Part shown: positions 1 through 8,589 of the stretch, one piece after another
Layout of the letters: each line of letters starts with the position of its first letter
Numbering within the stretch: position 1 is the first letter of the stretch
Origin: Spartobacteria bacterium
Lineage (GTDB): Bacteria > Verrucomicrobiota > Verrucomicrobiia > Chthoniobacterales > UBA6821
Direction: 5' to 3'
Assembly (NCBI GenBank): GCA_947487385.1
Contig: CANKWU010000017.1
Span: 1 to 38,170 of the forward strand
DNA: 38,170 bases
Notes under the pieces: generated by a model
What the model was told of the DNA's origin: nothing
The model's input: only the letters and a program-made list of their open reading frames with translations
Database searches by the model: none
Made by a program: the position numbers and the translations under genes

Positions 1-175
1 CTTCGGTAGTTTCTGCATCGGAAAATGATATCCTCACGAGAGAAAGGAAATTGCCACCCTTGCCATGCTGTAACCTCCTCTTGGAAAGAATTTTCCATGA
101 AGATCACTGCTTACCCTAGGAGGAGCTGATCCTTTTCACTTGTTCTAACTTCTCTCTCTTATAGGCTCATAGTCT
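1..175. other. Leader region upstream of nuoB, no confident gene
   Basis: No reading frame here can be tied to a known protein. The plus-strand frames close at positions 28 and 119, and neither tail looks like the NuoA C-terminus that often precedes nuoB. The stretch before nuoB (about 140-170) is rich in pyrimidines. A strong AGGAGG on the minus strand (79-74) lies seven bases before an ATG, but that frame stops after 10 codons. Confidence 0.4.
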
Positions 176-739
176 ATGTCCACGGGAACCCTGCCCACCA
201 TGCACCCTCACGCAACGCCGGTTTCCACGCCGTTGGCGTTCGATTCCAAGATCGAGGGGAATGTCATTATTACCAAGCTGGATGCCGCCATCAACTGGAT
301 GCGCAAAAACTCCCTCTGGCCGATGCCGATGGGTCTTGCCTGCTGCGCAATCGAACTCATGGCTGCTTCCTCCGCACGCTTCGATATCGCCCGCTTTGGC
401 GCCGAGGTCATGCGATTCTCTCCCCGTCAGGCCGATGTGATGATCGTCGCAGGGACCGTGACTTACAAGATGGCGCTCTCCGTCAAGCGTATCTACGAGC
501 AGATGCCCGAACCCAAGTGGGTGATCGCCATGGGAGCTTGTGCCTCCTCCGGTGGAATGTACCGTAGCTACGCGACACTCCAAGGTGTCGACCAGATCAT
601 TCCCGTTGACGTCTACATCTCGGGTTGCCCGCCGCGCCCAGAGGCATTGCTGGATGGCTTGATGAAACTCCAGAACAAGCTAATGTCCGAGCACTCCGTG
701 ATCGACCAGAAGCGTGCCCTCCTCCAATCCCTGCGATGA
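176..739 (+). CDS. nuoB: NADH-quinone oxidoreductase subunit B (NuoB)
   Basis: This is the complex I peripheral-arm subunit that carries the terminal iron-sulfur cluster N2 and hands electrons to quinone. The protein is 187 residues. All four N2 cysteines are visible: the tandem pair C56-C57 in GLACCAIE, C122 in GACASSGG and C151 in ISGCPPRP, matching the family pattern. The first ~30 residues are a variable, proline-containing extension. An alternative start is ATG at 200, since neither ATG has a good ribosome binding site. The stop overlaps the start of nuoC by four bases (ATGA), so the two are probably translationally coupled. The other nuo genes are not in the window. Family assignment is secure; the exact start is less so. 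Confidence 0.96.
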   Translation: MSTGTLPTMHPHATPVSTPLAFDSKIEGNVIITKLDAAINWMRKNSLWPMPMGLACCAIELMAASSARFDIARFGAEVMRFSPRQADVMIVAGTVTYKMALSVKRIYEQMPEPKWVIAMGACASSGGMYRSYATLQGVDQIIPVDVYISGCPPRPEALLDGLMKLQNKLMSEHSVIDQKRALLQSLR

Positions 740-1344
740 GTGCTACCGCCGAAGCAATCAGAATCGAGGAGAGCTTCTCCCCTGACGTCTTTGACCGGAA
801 GGAATTCCGTGGTGAAACGACCCTTTCCGTGCATGCAACCCGCATTCACGAGGTTGCCCTCTTCTGCCGCGACACGCTCGGCTTCGATCTATTATTAGAT
901 ATCTGTAGCGTCGATCACGCAGGCCGTCATCCTCGCTTTGAGGTAGTCTACGGGCTCTACTCCATCGCCAAGAAGACACACCTGCGCCTGAAGAGCAGCC
1001 TCTCGGAAGATGAGCCGGAGATCGACTCCGTGACTGACATCTGGCCGACCGCCAACTGGCATGAGCGCGAGGTCTGGGACATGATGGGGATCAAATTCCG
1101 TAATCATCCGGATCTCCGACGCATCCTCATGTGGGAAGGATATCCTTACCATCCCCTCCGTAAGGAATTCCCCCTTGAGGGCATTCCCACTGATGTCCCT
1201 GACGTCGCCTTCACGGAGGTGGCGCCACTTGCAGGAGGCCCCTTCGTCACGATTCCCACAGAGGGCAACACCGAGGTGCGCGAGCCCCGTGCCCGCCACG
1301 CCGGAGAGATTCCGACGACGGCCACATTCATCGCAGAGCCTTGA
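736..1344 (+). CDS. nuoC: NADH-quinone oxidoreductase subunit C (NuoC)
   Basis: This is the 30-kDa peripheral-arm subunit of complex I, 202 residues, which packs against NuoB and NuoD at the quinone site. The family signature is clear near residues 115-150: [13 protein letters not shown] followed by HPDLRRILM and [10 protein letters not shown]. The start at 736 is chosen because ATGA overlaps the nuoB stop and because upstream in-frame residues lie inside nuoB and do not resemble the family. It is a separate subunit, not fused to NuoD. Its TGA is in turn overlapped by the TTG start of the next gene, so nuoB, nuoC and the RNase D gene are packed without spacers. Confidence 0.95.
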   Translation: MSATAEAIRIEESFSPDVFDRKEFRGETTLSVHATRIHEVALFCRDTLGFDLLLDICSVDHAGRHPRFEVVYGLYSIAKKTHLRLKSSLSEDEPEIDSVTDIWPTANWHEREVWDMMGIKFRNHPDLRRILMWEGYPYHPLRKEFPLEGIPTDVPDVAFTEVAPLAGGPFVTIPTEGNTEVREPRARHAGEIPTTATFIAEP

Positions 1345-2456
1345 TCGCAGGGGAATCCGCCTTCCGGGATTACCTCTCGGGTCTTTCCGAGCAGCAGGAA
1401 GTCGCTCTCGACACGGAGGCCGACAGCCTTCATTGCTATTTTGAAAAGCTCTGTCTGATCCAGAGCGGCTGGGGTCAGGAGCCCCAGAGCGGCTGGGCCG
1501 AGGATCTGAAACTCATCGACCCTCTGGCTGATCTGCCGCTGGAGGAATTTTTCACGGCCCTTGAGGGAAAGACGGTGATTTTTCACGATGCCGACTACGA
1601 CCTGCGCCTGTTGCGCCGCTCAGGAGAGTTCCCCGACAAAAACATCTTCGACACCATGATCGCGGCCAGGATCTGCGGGGAACCTCAGCTTGGATTGGCA
1701 GGACTTGTAGAAAAATATTTTGGAATCACCCTCTCCAAAGCCTCTCGTAAGGCGAACTGGGCACAGCGCCCTCTCTCCGATCAGATGGCAGAGTATGCTC
1801 TAAACGACGTCCGTTTTCTTTCCCAGTTGGCCAGCATCCTCTCCGACCGCCTCAAGGAACTCAACCGCACTGAATGGTATGAGCAGTCGCGTGATCGGAT
1901 GGTGAAGGGAACCCGTGAAACCCGCCTCCGCGACGAGGAGAACCTCTGGCGCATCACCGGCTACGCAACCCTCTCCCAGAGGGGATGGGCGATCCTGAGA
2001 GCTCTCTGGCATTGGCGTGATTCCGAGGCAAGGCAGTGGGATCGCCCTGCCTTTCATGTGCTTTCCAATGAAAGCCTGCTCCGACTCGCCGACGACGCCT
2101 CCAGGGGAGGAAGATTTTCACGTCCGCGCATCCCACAGCCGCGTGCCGATCGGATGGAGGAGACCCTCGAGGCGGCGCTGGTCCTCCCAGAATCCGAATG
2201 GCCCCAAGTGATCCGGGGTGTTCGCACCCGCGTCTCGAAGGAGCAAATCGACCGATTTAATCATCTGCGTGATTTTCGCGACAAGGTGGCGCGCGAGATT
2301 GATCTCGACCCCTCCATCATCGCCCCGAAAGCCTCCCTTGAAGCCGTGGCGGCGGATCCCTCGGCGTCTGTCCTCCTGCCGTGGCAGCGCGCCCTGCTCA
2401 AACTGCCGACCTCACAAGAAAAGGCGGATGGGCCCGTCCAACCCAATCTCCTGTAA
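1341..2456 (+). CDS. rnd: Ribonuclease D
   Basis: This is a 3'-5' exoribonuclease of the DEDDy family, which in other bacteria trims tRNA precursors and stable RNA 3' ends. It is 371 residues, the usual length of RNase D. The acidic residues are visible: D24 and E26 in ALDTEAD, D87 in DADYDLRLL, and the Y152-x3-D156 pair in EYALNDV. The segment around residues 117-145 also matches the family. An HRDC-type helical region follows at roughly residues 205-290. The start is a TTG that overlaps the nuoC stop (TTGA). No better ATG exists before the first catalytic motif, so TTG is likely but unproved. Confidence 0.9.
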   Translation: MIAGESAFRDYLSGLSEQQEVALDTEADSLHCYFEKLCLIQSGWGQEPQSGWAEDLKLIDPLADLPLEEFFTALEGKTVIFHDADYDLRLLRRSGEFPDKNIFDTMIAARICGEPQLGLAGLVEKYFGITLSKASRKANWAQRPLSDQMAEYALNDVRFLSQLASILSDRLKELNRTEWYEQSRDRMVKGTRETRLRDEENLWRITGYATLSQRGWAILRALWHWRDSEARQWDRPAFHVLSNESLLRLADDASRGGRFSRPRIPQPRADRMEETLEAALVLPESEWPQVIRGVRTRVSKEQIDRFNHLRDFRDKVAREIDLDPSIIAPKASLEAVAADPSASVLLPWQRALLKLPTSQEKADGPVQPNLL

Positions 2457-2473
2457 CCGAACATTAATTTCCG

Positions 2474-3361
2474 ATGAGCTCCGGGCAAGCTGACTCCGGC
2501 CTTCGCTGCGATCTCAATCTCAATCTGATCAGCCTGGCTCTGGCAGAGGATCTGGGACAGCAGGGGGACATCACGTCCCGGGCTTTTATTCCTGCGGAGT
2601 CCGTCTCACGAGCCAGGATCGTTGCACGCGAGGAGTGCGTTGCCTCCGGGCTTTCGATTGCAACGGATGTCTTCCGACAAATCGACCCCCAACTTGAAGT
2701 GCATCGTTGCTGCGCCGAGGGGGATCGGTTGGCCATAGGTGACACCCTGATAGAGTTACAGGGATCCACTCGTTCGATCTTGTCTGGAGAACGGACGGCT
2801 CTGAATTTCCTAGGCCGCCTCTGCGGTGTGGCTATGCTTTCCGGACGCTACGCCGATCAAGTGAAAGGGAGTAAAGTGACCCTGCTCGATACCCGTAAGA
2901 CGACCCCCGGCTGGCGTCAACTGGAGAAGCAGGCTGTCAAGGCCGGCGGTTGCACCAATCATCGGATGGGCCTCTACGATGCCGTGCTGGTAAAGGATAA
3001 TCATCTGGCTGCACTCGGCTCTCTGGAAGCACTACCCGGCGTCATCTCCAAACTCCGCGGCGAGCATCCCGCTCTGCCGATCGAGATCGAGGCCGATACA
3101 CTGGAGCAGGTGGAGCGTCTGCTTACCATGAAGGGAATCGATGTCATCCTTCTCGATAACATGGGAACCACCATGATGGGCAAGGCAGTGACTCTGCGAA
3201 ACAATCTCTCCCCCGGCATTCTTCTCGAGGCCAGCGGCGGTGTGAAACTGGAGACTCTGCGTCAGATAGCCGATACGGGCGTGGATCGGATCTCCGTAGG
3301 AGCTCTCACTCATTCGGCTCCCAATGCCGACCTCTCGTTGGAGCTCGGGCATGTCTGCTGA
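2474..3361 (+). CDS. nadC: Nicotinate-nucleotide pyrophosphorylase (quinolinate phosphoribosyltransferase)
   Basis: This enzyme converts quinolinate and PRPP to nicotinate mononucleotide, CO2 and pyrophosphate in de novo NAD synthesis. It is 295 residues, typical for the family. Conserved substrate-binding positions are visible: R107 in SGERTALN, R141-K142-T143-T144-P145 in LDTRKTTPGWR, H163-R164 in TNHRMGLYD and K174 in KDNH. The C-terminal half contains the expected IEIEADTLEQ, LLDNM and EASGG segments of the phosphoribosyltransferase barrel. It starts 17 bases after the RNase D gene, and its last 11 bases overlap the start of birA. No ribosome binding site is evident upstream. Confidence 0.95.
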   Translation: MSSGQADSGLRCDLNLNLISLALAEDLGQQGDITSRAFIPAESVSRARIVAREECVASGLSIATDVFRQIDPQLEVHRCCAEGDRLAIGDTLIELQGSTRSILSGERTALNFLGRLCGVAMLSGRYADQVKGSKVTLLDTRKTTPGWRQLEKQAVKAGGCTNHRMGLYDAVLVKDNHLAALGSLEALPGVISKLRGEHPALPIEIEADTLEQVERLLTMKGIDVILLDNMGTTMMGKAVTLRNNLSPGILLEASGGVKLETLRQIADTGVDRISVGALTHSAPNADLSLELGHVC

Positions 3362-4004
3362 ATCCTTCTCCTTCATCCCGCTGGATAGCGCCGTATTGAC
3401 GGCTGCATCCCCTTGGGGAATTCCGATTCAGGTCTTATCGGAAACGACTTCCAGCAATGATGTTCTCCTCAGGATGGCCGAGGAGAAAGCTCCGACAGGG
3501 ACGCTTCTCTTTGCCGAATGTCAGACGGCAGGACGCGGACAGTTCCTCCGTCCTTGGTCCTCGGCTCCAGGCCTTGGACTCTGGTTTTCACTACTGCTTC
3601 GCCTTCCGATCGATGATGCCACGATTCCCTTGCTATCGGCCTTCGCGGCAGTCGCCTTGGTGGAGACGATCCGGGACCTCGGCATTGTCGGTTGTGGCAT
3701 CAAGCCTCCCAACGATGTCCTCATCAATGGACAAAAAGTGGCCGGTATCTTGATCGAAACCCGCATTGGCAGAGATCCCTTCGCCGTTGTGGGCATCGGA
3801 CTGAATGTGAATCATGCCCGTGAGGACTTTCCCGAGGAACTCCGCCATCGCGCCTGCTCGCTTGCCATGGCCTGCAAAAACCCTCTTGATCGTACGGCCA
3901 TGGCATCATCACTGATGGTCGCATTGGAGAAAGCGGAATACCTGATGCGCAAATCCCCGAGGGATCTTCTCGCGACATGGAATCGGCATCTCCTCACTTC
4001 CTGA
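3351..4004 (+). CDS. birA: Biotin-[acetyl-CoA-carboxylase] ligase, compact form
   Basis: Biotin protein ligase attaches biotin through biotinyl-AMP to the carboxyl carrier protein of acetyl-CoA carboxylase. The protein has 217 residues and consists of the catalytic domain plus a short tail. There is no N-terminal helix-turn-helix, so it cannot act as a BirA-type repressor. Visible motifs are ETTSSNDV (31-38), QTAGRG (58-63), KPPNDV (118-123) and GQKVAGILIE (127-136), with K129 as the likely catalytic lysine. Two motifs are unusual: GRGQFLRPW replaces the common GRGRxGRxW, and KPPND replaces KWPND. The start is placed at the ATG inside the end of nadC, because an earlier in-frame ATG (3324) would only add residues encoded within nadC. 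Confidence 0.88.
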   Translation: MSAESFSFIPLDSAVLTAASPWGIPIQVLSETTSSNDVLLRMAEEKAPTGTLLFAECQTAGRGQFLRPWSSAPGLGLWFSLLLRLPIDDATIPLLSAFAAVALVETIRDLGIVGCGIKPPNDVLINGQKVAGILIETRIGRDPFAVVGIGLNVNHAREDFPEELRHRACSLAMACKNPLDRTAMASSLMVALEKAEYLMRKSPRDLLATWNRHLLTS

Positions 4005-4184
4005 TTAACACAGACATCCGAAATAAATAATGTGGACTTAAGGAAAATAGGAAAAATGCAGAGATCATGACGGGCCACGGAGACTCTTTATGTGATTTCT
4101 GTGCATCATGTGGCTGAAAACATTCCAGGGGTTTCTCTCATTCGTGAGTTCCTGATTTCCATATCACCATCACTTTCCACGAGT
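4005..4184 (+). other. Intergenic region before tsaD
   Basis: 180 bases, AT-richer than the neighbouring genes. An open frame runs in from a GTG at 4092, but its first 31 codons do not look like protein of the TsaD family. The region probably holds the tsaD promoter; I see no convincing -35/-10 pair and no terminator hairpin for birA. Confidence 0.3.
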
Positions 4185-5207
4185 ATGCCCTCCTTAGCCC
4201 CCATCCTTGCAATCGAGTCCTCCTGTGATGAGACAGCAGTGGCGGTTCTGCGCTCTCCCGGCATCATCCTCTCGAGCCTTATCGCTTCGCAAGCCGAGGA
4301 GCATGCACGCTTCGGCGGTGTCGTGCCTGAGGTGGCATCGCGCAATCATCTTCTGGCAGTCGATCCCCTGGCGCGGCGTGCGCTGGAGGAGGCCGGTGTT
4401 TCACCTGCAGAACTTGGAGCCATCGTGGCCACCTCTGGACCAGGCCTTGCTCCCGCATTACTTGTCGGAGCCTCCTATGCGAAGGGCTTCGCCCTGGGCC
4501 TTGGCATTCCCTACCTTGCCCTCAATCATCTGGAAGGGCACCTCCTCTCTCCCTTTCTTGGATCCGAGGAGATCCCGGATCATCTGGCCTTGCTGGTCAG
4601 CGGTGGACACACGCAACTGACCCGAGTCAGATGTGCCGGCGACTATACCGTGTTAGGCAGGACACTGGATGACGCGGCGGGTGAGGCTTTTGATAAAACG
4701 GCGAAACTACTAGGACTTCCCTATCCGGGCGGGATCGTGATCGATCGACTGGCGGAACAGGGGAATCCCGACCGACATGAATTCCCCAAGGCGCTCATGG
4801 AAAAAGGGAATCTCGATTTCAGCTTTAGTGGGCTCAAGACCTCGGTTCGTTATTTTCTGGAAAAGAATCCCTCACTTGCCAAAGAACCGGGTGACTTAGC
4901 CGATCTCTGCGCCTCCATCCGGAAGGCAATCGTGGGAGTACTCTTGGAAAAAACCGTGCGGGCAATGGAGCTCTCCGAGTTATATGAAGTCGCCGTCTCC
5001 GGGGGCGTCGCCGCCAACAGCGCACTGCGGCGGGGACTCCAAGATCTCTGCACCTCGAAGGGATGGAAATTGCACCTACCCGCTCCCGAGCTTGCCACGG
5101 ATAATGCCGCCATGATCGCCTTTGCCGCTTTGCACCATCTTCTCGCAGGCGAGCAAAGCTCGCTCAACGTCGAGATCTCACCCCAGTGGCAGGTGGGCAA
5201 TAGGTAA
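4185..5207 (+). CDS. tsaD: tRNA N6-adenosine threonylcarbamoyltransferase (TsaD)
   Basis: TsaD transfers the threonylcarbamoyl group to A37 of ANN-decoding tRNAs (t6A), working with TsaB and TsaE. The protein is 340 residues from the chosen ATG. It shows the ASKHA-fold signature of the family: IESSCDETAVAV at the N-terminus, VVPEVASRNH, the metal-binding NHLEGH (H115 and H119), LLVSGGHTQL, GEAFDKTAKLLGLPYPGG, FSFSGLKT, VSGGVAANS and LATDNAAM. The start at 4185 places the first conserved motif about ten residues in, as is normal. Essential housekeeping gene; nothing unusual in the coding part. Confidence 0.96.
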   Translation: MPSLAPILAIESSCDETAVAVLRSPGIILSSLIASQAEEHARFGGVVPEVASRNHLLAVDPLARRALEEAGVSPAELGAIVATSGPGLAPALLVGASYAKGFALGLGIPYLALNHLEGHLLSPFLGSEEIPDHLALLVSGGHTQLTRVRCAGDYTVLGRTLDDAAGEAFDKTAKLLGLPYPGGIVIDRLAEQGNPDRHEFPKALMEKGNLDFSFSGLKTSVRYFLEKNPSLAKEPGDLADLCASIRKAIVGVLLEKTVRAMELSELYEVAVSGGVAANSALRRGLQDLCTSKGWKLHLPAPELATDNAAMIAFAALHHLLAGEQSSLNVEISPQWQVGNR

Positions 5208-5236
5208 TGGCGAGGGGCTGGCTTGGATGCACTGAG

Positions 5237-5265
5237 TAACGTTTCAACGTTTTAACGCTTTTAAC
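5237..5265. repeat. Short degenerate tandem array (GTTAAAAG-like units)
   Basis: Between the convergent tsaD and M24 peptidase genes, the reverse complement reads GTTAAAAGC, GTTAAAAC, GTTGAAAC, GTTA in tandem. The same unit family recurs at 14648-14674 and 14709-14748. Confidence 0.6.
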
Positions 5266-5282
5266 CCATTCTCCCAAACTCT

Positions 5283-6461
5283 TCAGAGCTCTAACGGCTT
5301 CGGGCAGCAGCTCAGCAATTTGTGTCCCGTTTTTGTAATCAGGGCGACATCCTCATGGCGCACCCCACCCACTCCCGGGATGTAGAGACCTGGCTCGATC
5401 GTGAAGATCTGTCCTGCCTTGAGCTTTGCAGCACCGAAACGGGGAGCCTCGTGCAGTTCAAGTCCGAGGCCGTGACCGGTGCCATGGAAAAACCCGCTCC
5501 ACCGACCTCCCGATCCATCCTTCCCGACTCCTATTCTTTCCGTGGGATATCCATTATCTGCAAAGAATTGAGTAACCGTACCATGAATTTTTCCTCCATC
5601 TGCTCCAGAGCGAAGAGAGCCTAAGGCAAGTTTCTGTCCCAGCAGGCAGATCTCCCAGAGATGCGTCTGCTCCTCGCTCGCCTTGCCGCGAACGACGGTT
5701 CGGGTCAGATCGCCATAATAGCCGCTTGCAGCCGCCCTTGGAAAAAGATCGAGAATAATGAGCTGATGGGCCTTCAGCGGGCCATGGCCCCGTTCATGGG
5801 GATCACAGGCCTGTTCTCCGCAAGCCACGATGGAGTTTCCAGCCGGGATCCCACCGGCCCTCAGGATGGTTGATTCGATCTCTATCCTTAGACGCTCAGC
5901 GGTGAGAATATTGCTACCCCAGCGGAGGATGTTCCGAGGACCTATGCTGGACGCTCGAAGCACTTCGAAAGCCCTCTGCATCCCCTGCTCAGTGATCCGG
6001 GTCGCAATGGTCATCAGGCGGATTTCCTCAGCGCTCTTGATTTGACGCTCGGGACGGAACATCCCTTCGACCGGGCTGACGATGATGCCTTGCTCGGCGA
6101 GCTCACGAGCAAGGCCCAACGGAAAATCCGCAGGAACAAGGGGGCGACTCCCTCCGCGCGATTTGAGGAAGCGAGCGGTCACCTCAGCAGGCGAAGGCTT
6201 GCGACCGAGGGACCTTTCCAAGCCCGCCGATAACTCACTCTGCGAGACCACCTCGTCCACGTTCGCCTGGCGCCTCCCGCGATCGAACTCGAGATCACTC
6301 AGCAGGATTGCCGTGCGTCCCCTGCTCTCTAGGTAGACGAACGGATCAGGCGCCCTGAATCCCGTGGCATGCAGCATGTCGGCTCCCGACTCGCTCTCGG
6401 AGATAATCAGCCGAGCAGGCGCTTTTTTCTGCACCGGTTTTGTTCTGGGCGTTGTTGCCAT
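5283..6461 (-). CDS. M24 family metallopeptidase (Xaa-Pro aminopeptidase type)
   Basis: This is a pita-bread-fold metalloaminopeptidase that probably releases N-terminal residues preceding proline. The protein is 392 residues. The five dinuclear-metal ligands are all present: D238 (ILDLFPR), D251 (GDLTRT), H330 (GTGHGLG), E356 (TIEPGLY) and E370 (RHEDVALI). The ~140-residue N-terminal part matches the creatinase-like N-domain in size, with no signal peptide. The start at 6461 has AAGGA seven to eleven bases upstream. An earlier in-frame ATG exists (6572) but would reach almost to the rpsN start and adds unrelated sequence. It is transcribed convergently to tsaD and divergently from rpsN. Family certain, substrate inferred. 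Confidence 0.9.
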   Translation of the reverse strand: MATTPRTKPVQKKAPARLIISESESGADMLHATGFRAPDPFVYLESRGRTAILLSDLEFDRGRRQANVDEVVSQSELSAGLERSLGRKPSPAEVTARFLKSRGGSRPLVPADFPLGLARELAEQGIIVSPVEGMFRPERQIKSAEEIRLMTIATRITEQGMQRAFEVLRASSIGPRNILRWGSNILTAERLRIEIESTILRAGGIPAGNSIVACGEQACDPHERGHGPLKAHQLIILDLFPRAAASGYYGDLTRTVVRGKASEEQTHLWEICLLGQKLALGSLRSGADGGKIHGTVTQFFADNGYPTERIGVGKDGSGGRWSGFFHGTGHGLGLELHEAPRFGAAKLKAGQIFTIEPGLYIPGVGGVRHEDVALITKTGHKLLSCCPKPLEL

Positions 6462-6578
6462 CGGGTATCCTTGGCTTGAACTGCCACTCCCAGACAATAA
6501 GAAAGGAGGCGGCGGACGGGATATAAATAAAAAAAGAACTTGCACAGAAGCGGATTTTTCATAACCTCTCACCTCCCT

Positions 6579-6848
6579 ATGGCAAAGACTTCATGGCTTG
6601 AAAGAGATAAACGCAAACGCGAGACTGTCGCTAAGTGGGCGGAACTGCGTGCCGAGCTCAAGGCAAAGAAAGACTATATCGGTCTCAGCCAGCTTCCCCG
6701 CAATGCGAGCCCCGTTCGCTTGGTGAATCGCTGCCAGATTTCGGGACGTCGCCGCGCCTTCCTGCGCCGTTTCAAAATCTCTCGTATCACCTTCCGCGAA
6801 TTGGCCACCAACGGAATGATTCCTGGTGTGACCAAGTCGAGTTGGTAA
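6579..6848 (+). CDS. rpsN: 30S ribosomal protein S14, zinc-independent type
   Basis: Small-subunit ribosomal protein of 89 residues, needed for head assembly of the 30S subunit. It is the long form without the two CxxC zinc knuckles of the short form. Conserved segments are visible: [17 protein letters not shown] near the middle, [14 protein letters not shown], and the C-terminal [11 protein letters not shown]. The gene stands alone here, not inside the usual spc ribosomal operon. This often means either an S14 relocated from the operon or a second paralog. No Shine-Dalgarno sequence precedes the ATG; the leader is pyrimidine-rich. Confidence 0.95.
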   Translation: MAKTSWLERDKRKRETVAKWAELRAELKAKKDYIGLSQLPRNASPVRLVNRCQISGRRRAFLRRFKISRITFRELATNGMIPGVTKSSW

Positions 6849-6862
6849 TTCAAATTCGTTTT

Positions 6863-6880
6863 ATCCTCTCCCGGGAGGAT
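6863..6880 (+). terminator. Weak hairpin after rpsN
   Basis: ATCCTC and GAGGAT form a six-base-pair stem around a six-base loop 14 bases after the rpsN stop. There is no clear run of T after it, so termination is doubtful. Confidence 0.3.
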
Positions 6881-6999
6881 TTCGTTGATTTGACCCACAA
6901 GAGTATGGAGAGCATGGAAGCCAAGATTCTCTCACAGGATTCCACCACTTCAACTACCGCGCGCATCGGTTTTTGCCGTCTCGCTAACTAAGATCTCCC

Positions 7000-8403
7000 A
7001 TGATGTTCGTTACTGCCATGATGGCGGTGGCGGCAGGGGATCCCGCCCATCTGCCAGCCAACCTGCTCCCGGCCTCCCAATGGGAATCCGGTGAGATGAT
7101 TTTTTTGCGGTTGCTGGCTCTTCTGAGCCTGGTTCTCCTAAATGGTTTTTTCGTGGCCTCGGAGTTGGCTATCGTGAAGATCCGAGGCAGCCAGCTCGAC
7201 ACGCTGATCGAGCAGGGGGATTCCCGCGCCAAGCTGACCAAACATATCACCCAGCATCTGGAGGCCTATATTTCGGCTACTCAGCTCGGCATCACCTTGG
7301 CGAGTCTCGGTCTGGGATGGTTGGGAGAGCCTTTTCTCGCCCACATGATCGAGCCGGCGTTCCATCTTGCAGGCATCACCGCTCCCGCCTTAGTCACCAC
7401 GATTTCCTTCATTCTGGCCTTCTCTCTGATCACGTTCCTCCACATCGTTCTCGGAGAGCTGGCTCCCAAATCCCTTGCCATCCGCAAGCCTGTCGAGTTG
7501 GCCCTCTGGCTCAGCCCGCCGCTCGGTTTCTTCTACACTCTATTCCGGCCGATCATCGGCTTTCTCAATAGCTCAGCGAATTTCCTGCTGAGGCATGTTT
7601 TCAAGGTCGAACCACCGGAAGATTCCGAACGAGCCCTCACCAACGAGGAGCTTCGGGTGATCCTAACAGAGAGCCGCGAAGCCAAAGAGGTTTCCATTCT
7701 TGGCGAGCAACTGGCCGTCAATGCCTTCGATCTACGCCACCGGGTTGTGCGTGATATCATGACCCCCCGCAGCGACGTGATCCTGCTCGATCTGGAAGAA
7801 CCGTTCGACGCAGAACTTAAAAAAGCTATCGACTCACGCCATACGCGCTTCCCTCTTTGCGAAGGGGCGTTGGACGACTCAGTCGGCCTAGTCCACATCA
7901 AGGACATCCTCCGCATGGTCCACTCCGAAAAAAAAGACCTGAAGGGTATCCAAAGACCCATCCATCATGTCTCCGAAATGATGCCTCTCGAGAAGCTCCT
8001 AAACTACTTTCTTGGAAAGCATGCCCATCTGGCCATCGCCGTCGATGAATACGGTGGCGCGGTCGGCATCGTCACCTTGGACAATGTCCTTGAGGAACTT
8101 GTCGGCTCTATCCATGACGAGTTCGATATTCAGGAGGAGGAGATCACAAATATTCGCGACGGAGAATTCAACGCCGAGGGAACCTTGGCCTTGCATGATC
8201 TGGCGGAGGAAGCGGACCTGAAGTTCGATGAGACCGAAGTTAGCACCATCGGCGGCTATGTGACTCAGATACTGGGACATCTGCCCGTGCTGGGCGAAAG
8301 CGTGAAGATTGGCGACTATGTGGTTACCGTGACCGAGACGGACGGACGTCGTATTTTGATGTTGAATTTCAAGCGTCCCGTCCACCCTCCGGTTAAGGAC
8401 TAA
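7000..8403 (+). CDS. CNNM/CorC-type hemolysin-family membrane protein
   Basis: 467-residue inner-membrane protein with the three-part architecture of the CNNM/CorB (HlyC/CorC) family, associated with magnesium or cobalt efflux. A DUF21 membrane domain lies at about residues 30-200 and begins [21 protein letters not shown], with NGFF and the following small residues typical. A pair of CBS domains follows at about 235-355 ([30 protein letters not shown]). A CorC_HlyC domain closes the protein at about 380-465. Several Met codons lie close together at the N-terminus, so the start could also be 7003, 7018, 7021 or 7096. The old name hemolysin is historical and should not be taken as a toxin call. 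Confidence 0.9.
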   Translation: MMFVTAMMAVAAGDPAHLPANLLPASQWESGEMIFLRLLALLSLVLLNGFFVASELAIVKIRGSQLDTLIEQGDSRAKLTKHITQHLEAYISATQLGITLASLGLGWLGEPFLAHMIEPAFHLAGITAPALVTTISFILAFSLITFLHIVLGELAPKSLAIRKPVELALWLSPPLGFFYTLFRPIIGFLNSSANFLLRHVFKVEPPEDSERALTNEELRVILTESREAKEVSILGEQLAVNAFDLRHRVVRDIMTPRSDVILLDLEEPFDAELKKAIDSRHTRFPLCEGALDDSVGLVHIKDILRMVHSEKKDLKGIQRPIHHVSEMMPLEKLLNYFLGKHAHLAIAVDEYGGAVGIVTLDNVLEELVGSIHDEFDIQEEEITNIRDGEFNAEGTLALHDLAEEADLKFDETEVSTIGGYVTQILGHLPVLGESVKIGDYVVTVTETDGRRILMLNFKRPVHPPVKD

Positions 8404-8589
8404 GCCTTCGGGATTGCTTACCTGCGCTTCAAATAAAGTCCTTCCCGTCCGAAGGATCGTTTTGTTTCAATCAATTTCCCGCCGAGAGGCAGAGTTTTGG
8501 TCACTAAACCCTGCGCCTCTGAGGGAGAATGATTTTTTCGTTAGATTAAACCCAGATGCGCCCTATTGCGACTTCGTCTCCGGCAAGGA
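8404..8589. terminator. Convergent intergenic region with weak hairpins
   Basis: 186 bases between two converging genes. CCTTCGG (8405-8411) can pair with CCGAAGG (8449-8455), followed by ATCGTTTTGTTT. AGAGGC (8485-8490) can pair with GCCTCT (8515-8520), with a T run at 8532-8537. Either could serve as a terminator for the upstream gene, but both loops are long, so confidence is low. Confidence 0.3.

Noticed and set aside
34-79. Minus-strand AGGAGG seven bases before an ATG with a 10-codon frame
   Set aside because: The peptide is very short and has no recognisable attenuator structure or downstream gene in the window, so it may be chance.
4092-4184. 31-codon N-terminal extension of tsaD from a GTG
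   Set aside because: TsaD proteins start a few residues before the conserved IESSCDET; the extension has no family similarity and the ATG at 4185 fits.
6905-6991. Possible 28-codon ORF between rpsN and the CNNM-type gene
   Set aside because: No ribosome binding site, low-complexity Ser/Thr composition and no family resemblance.
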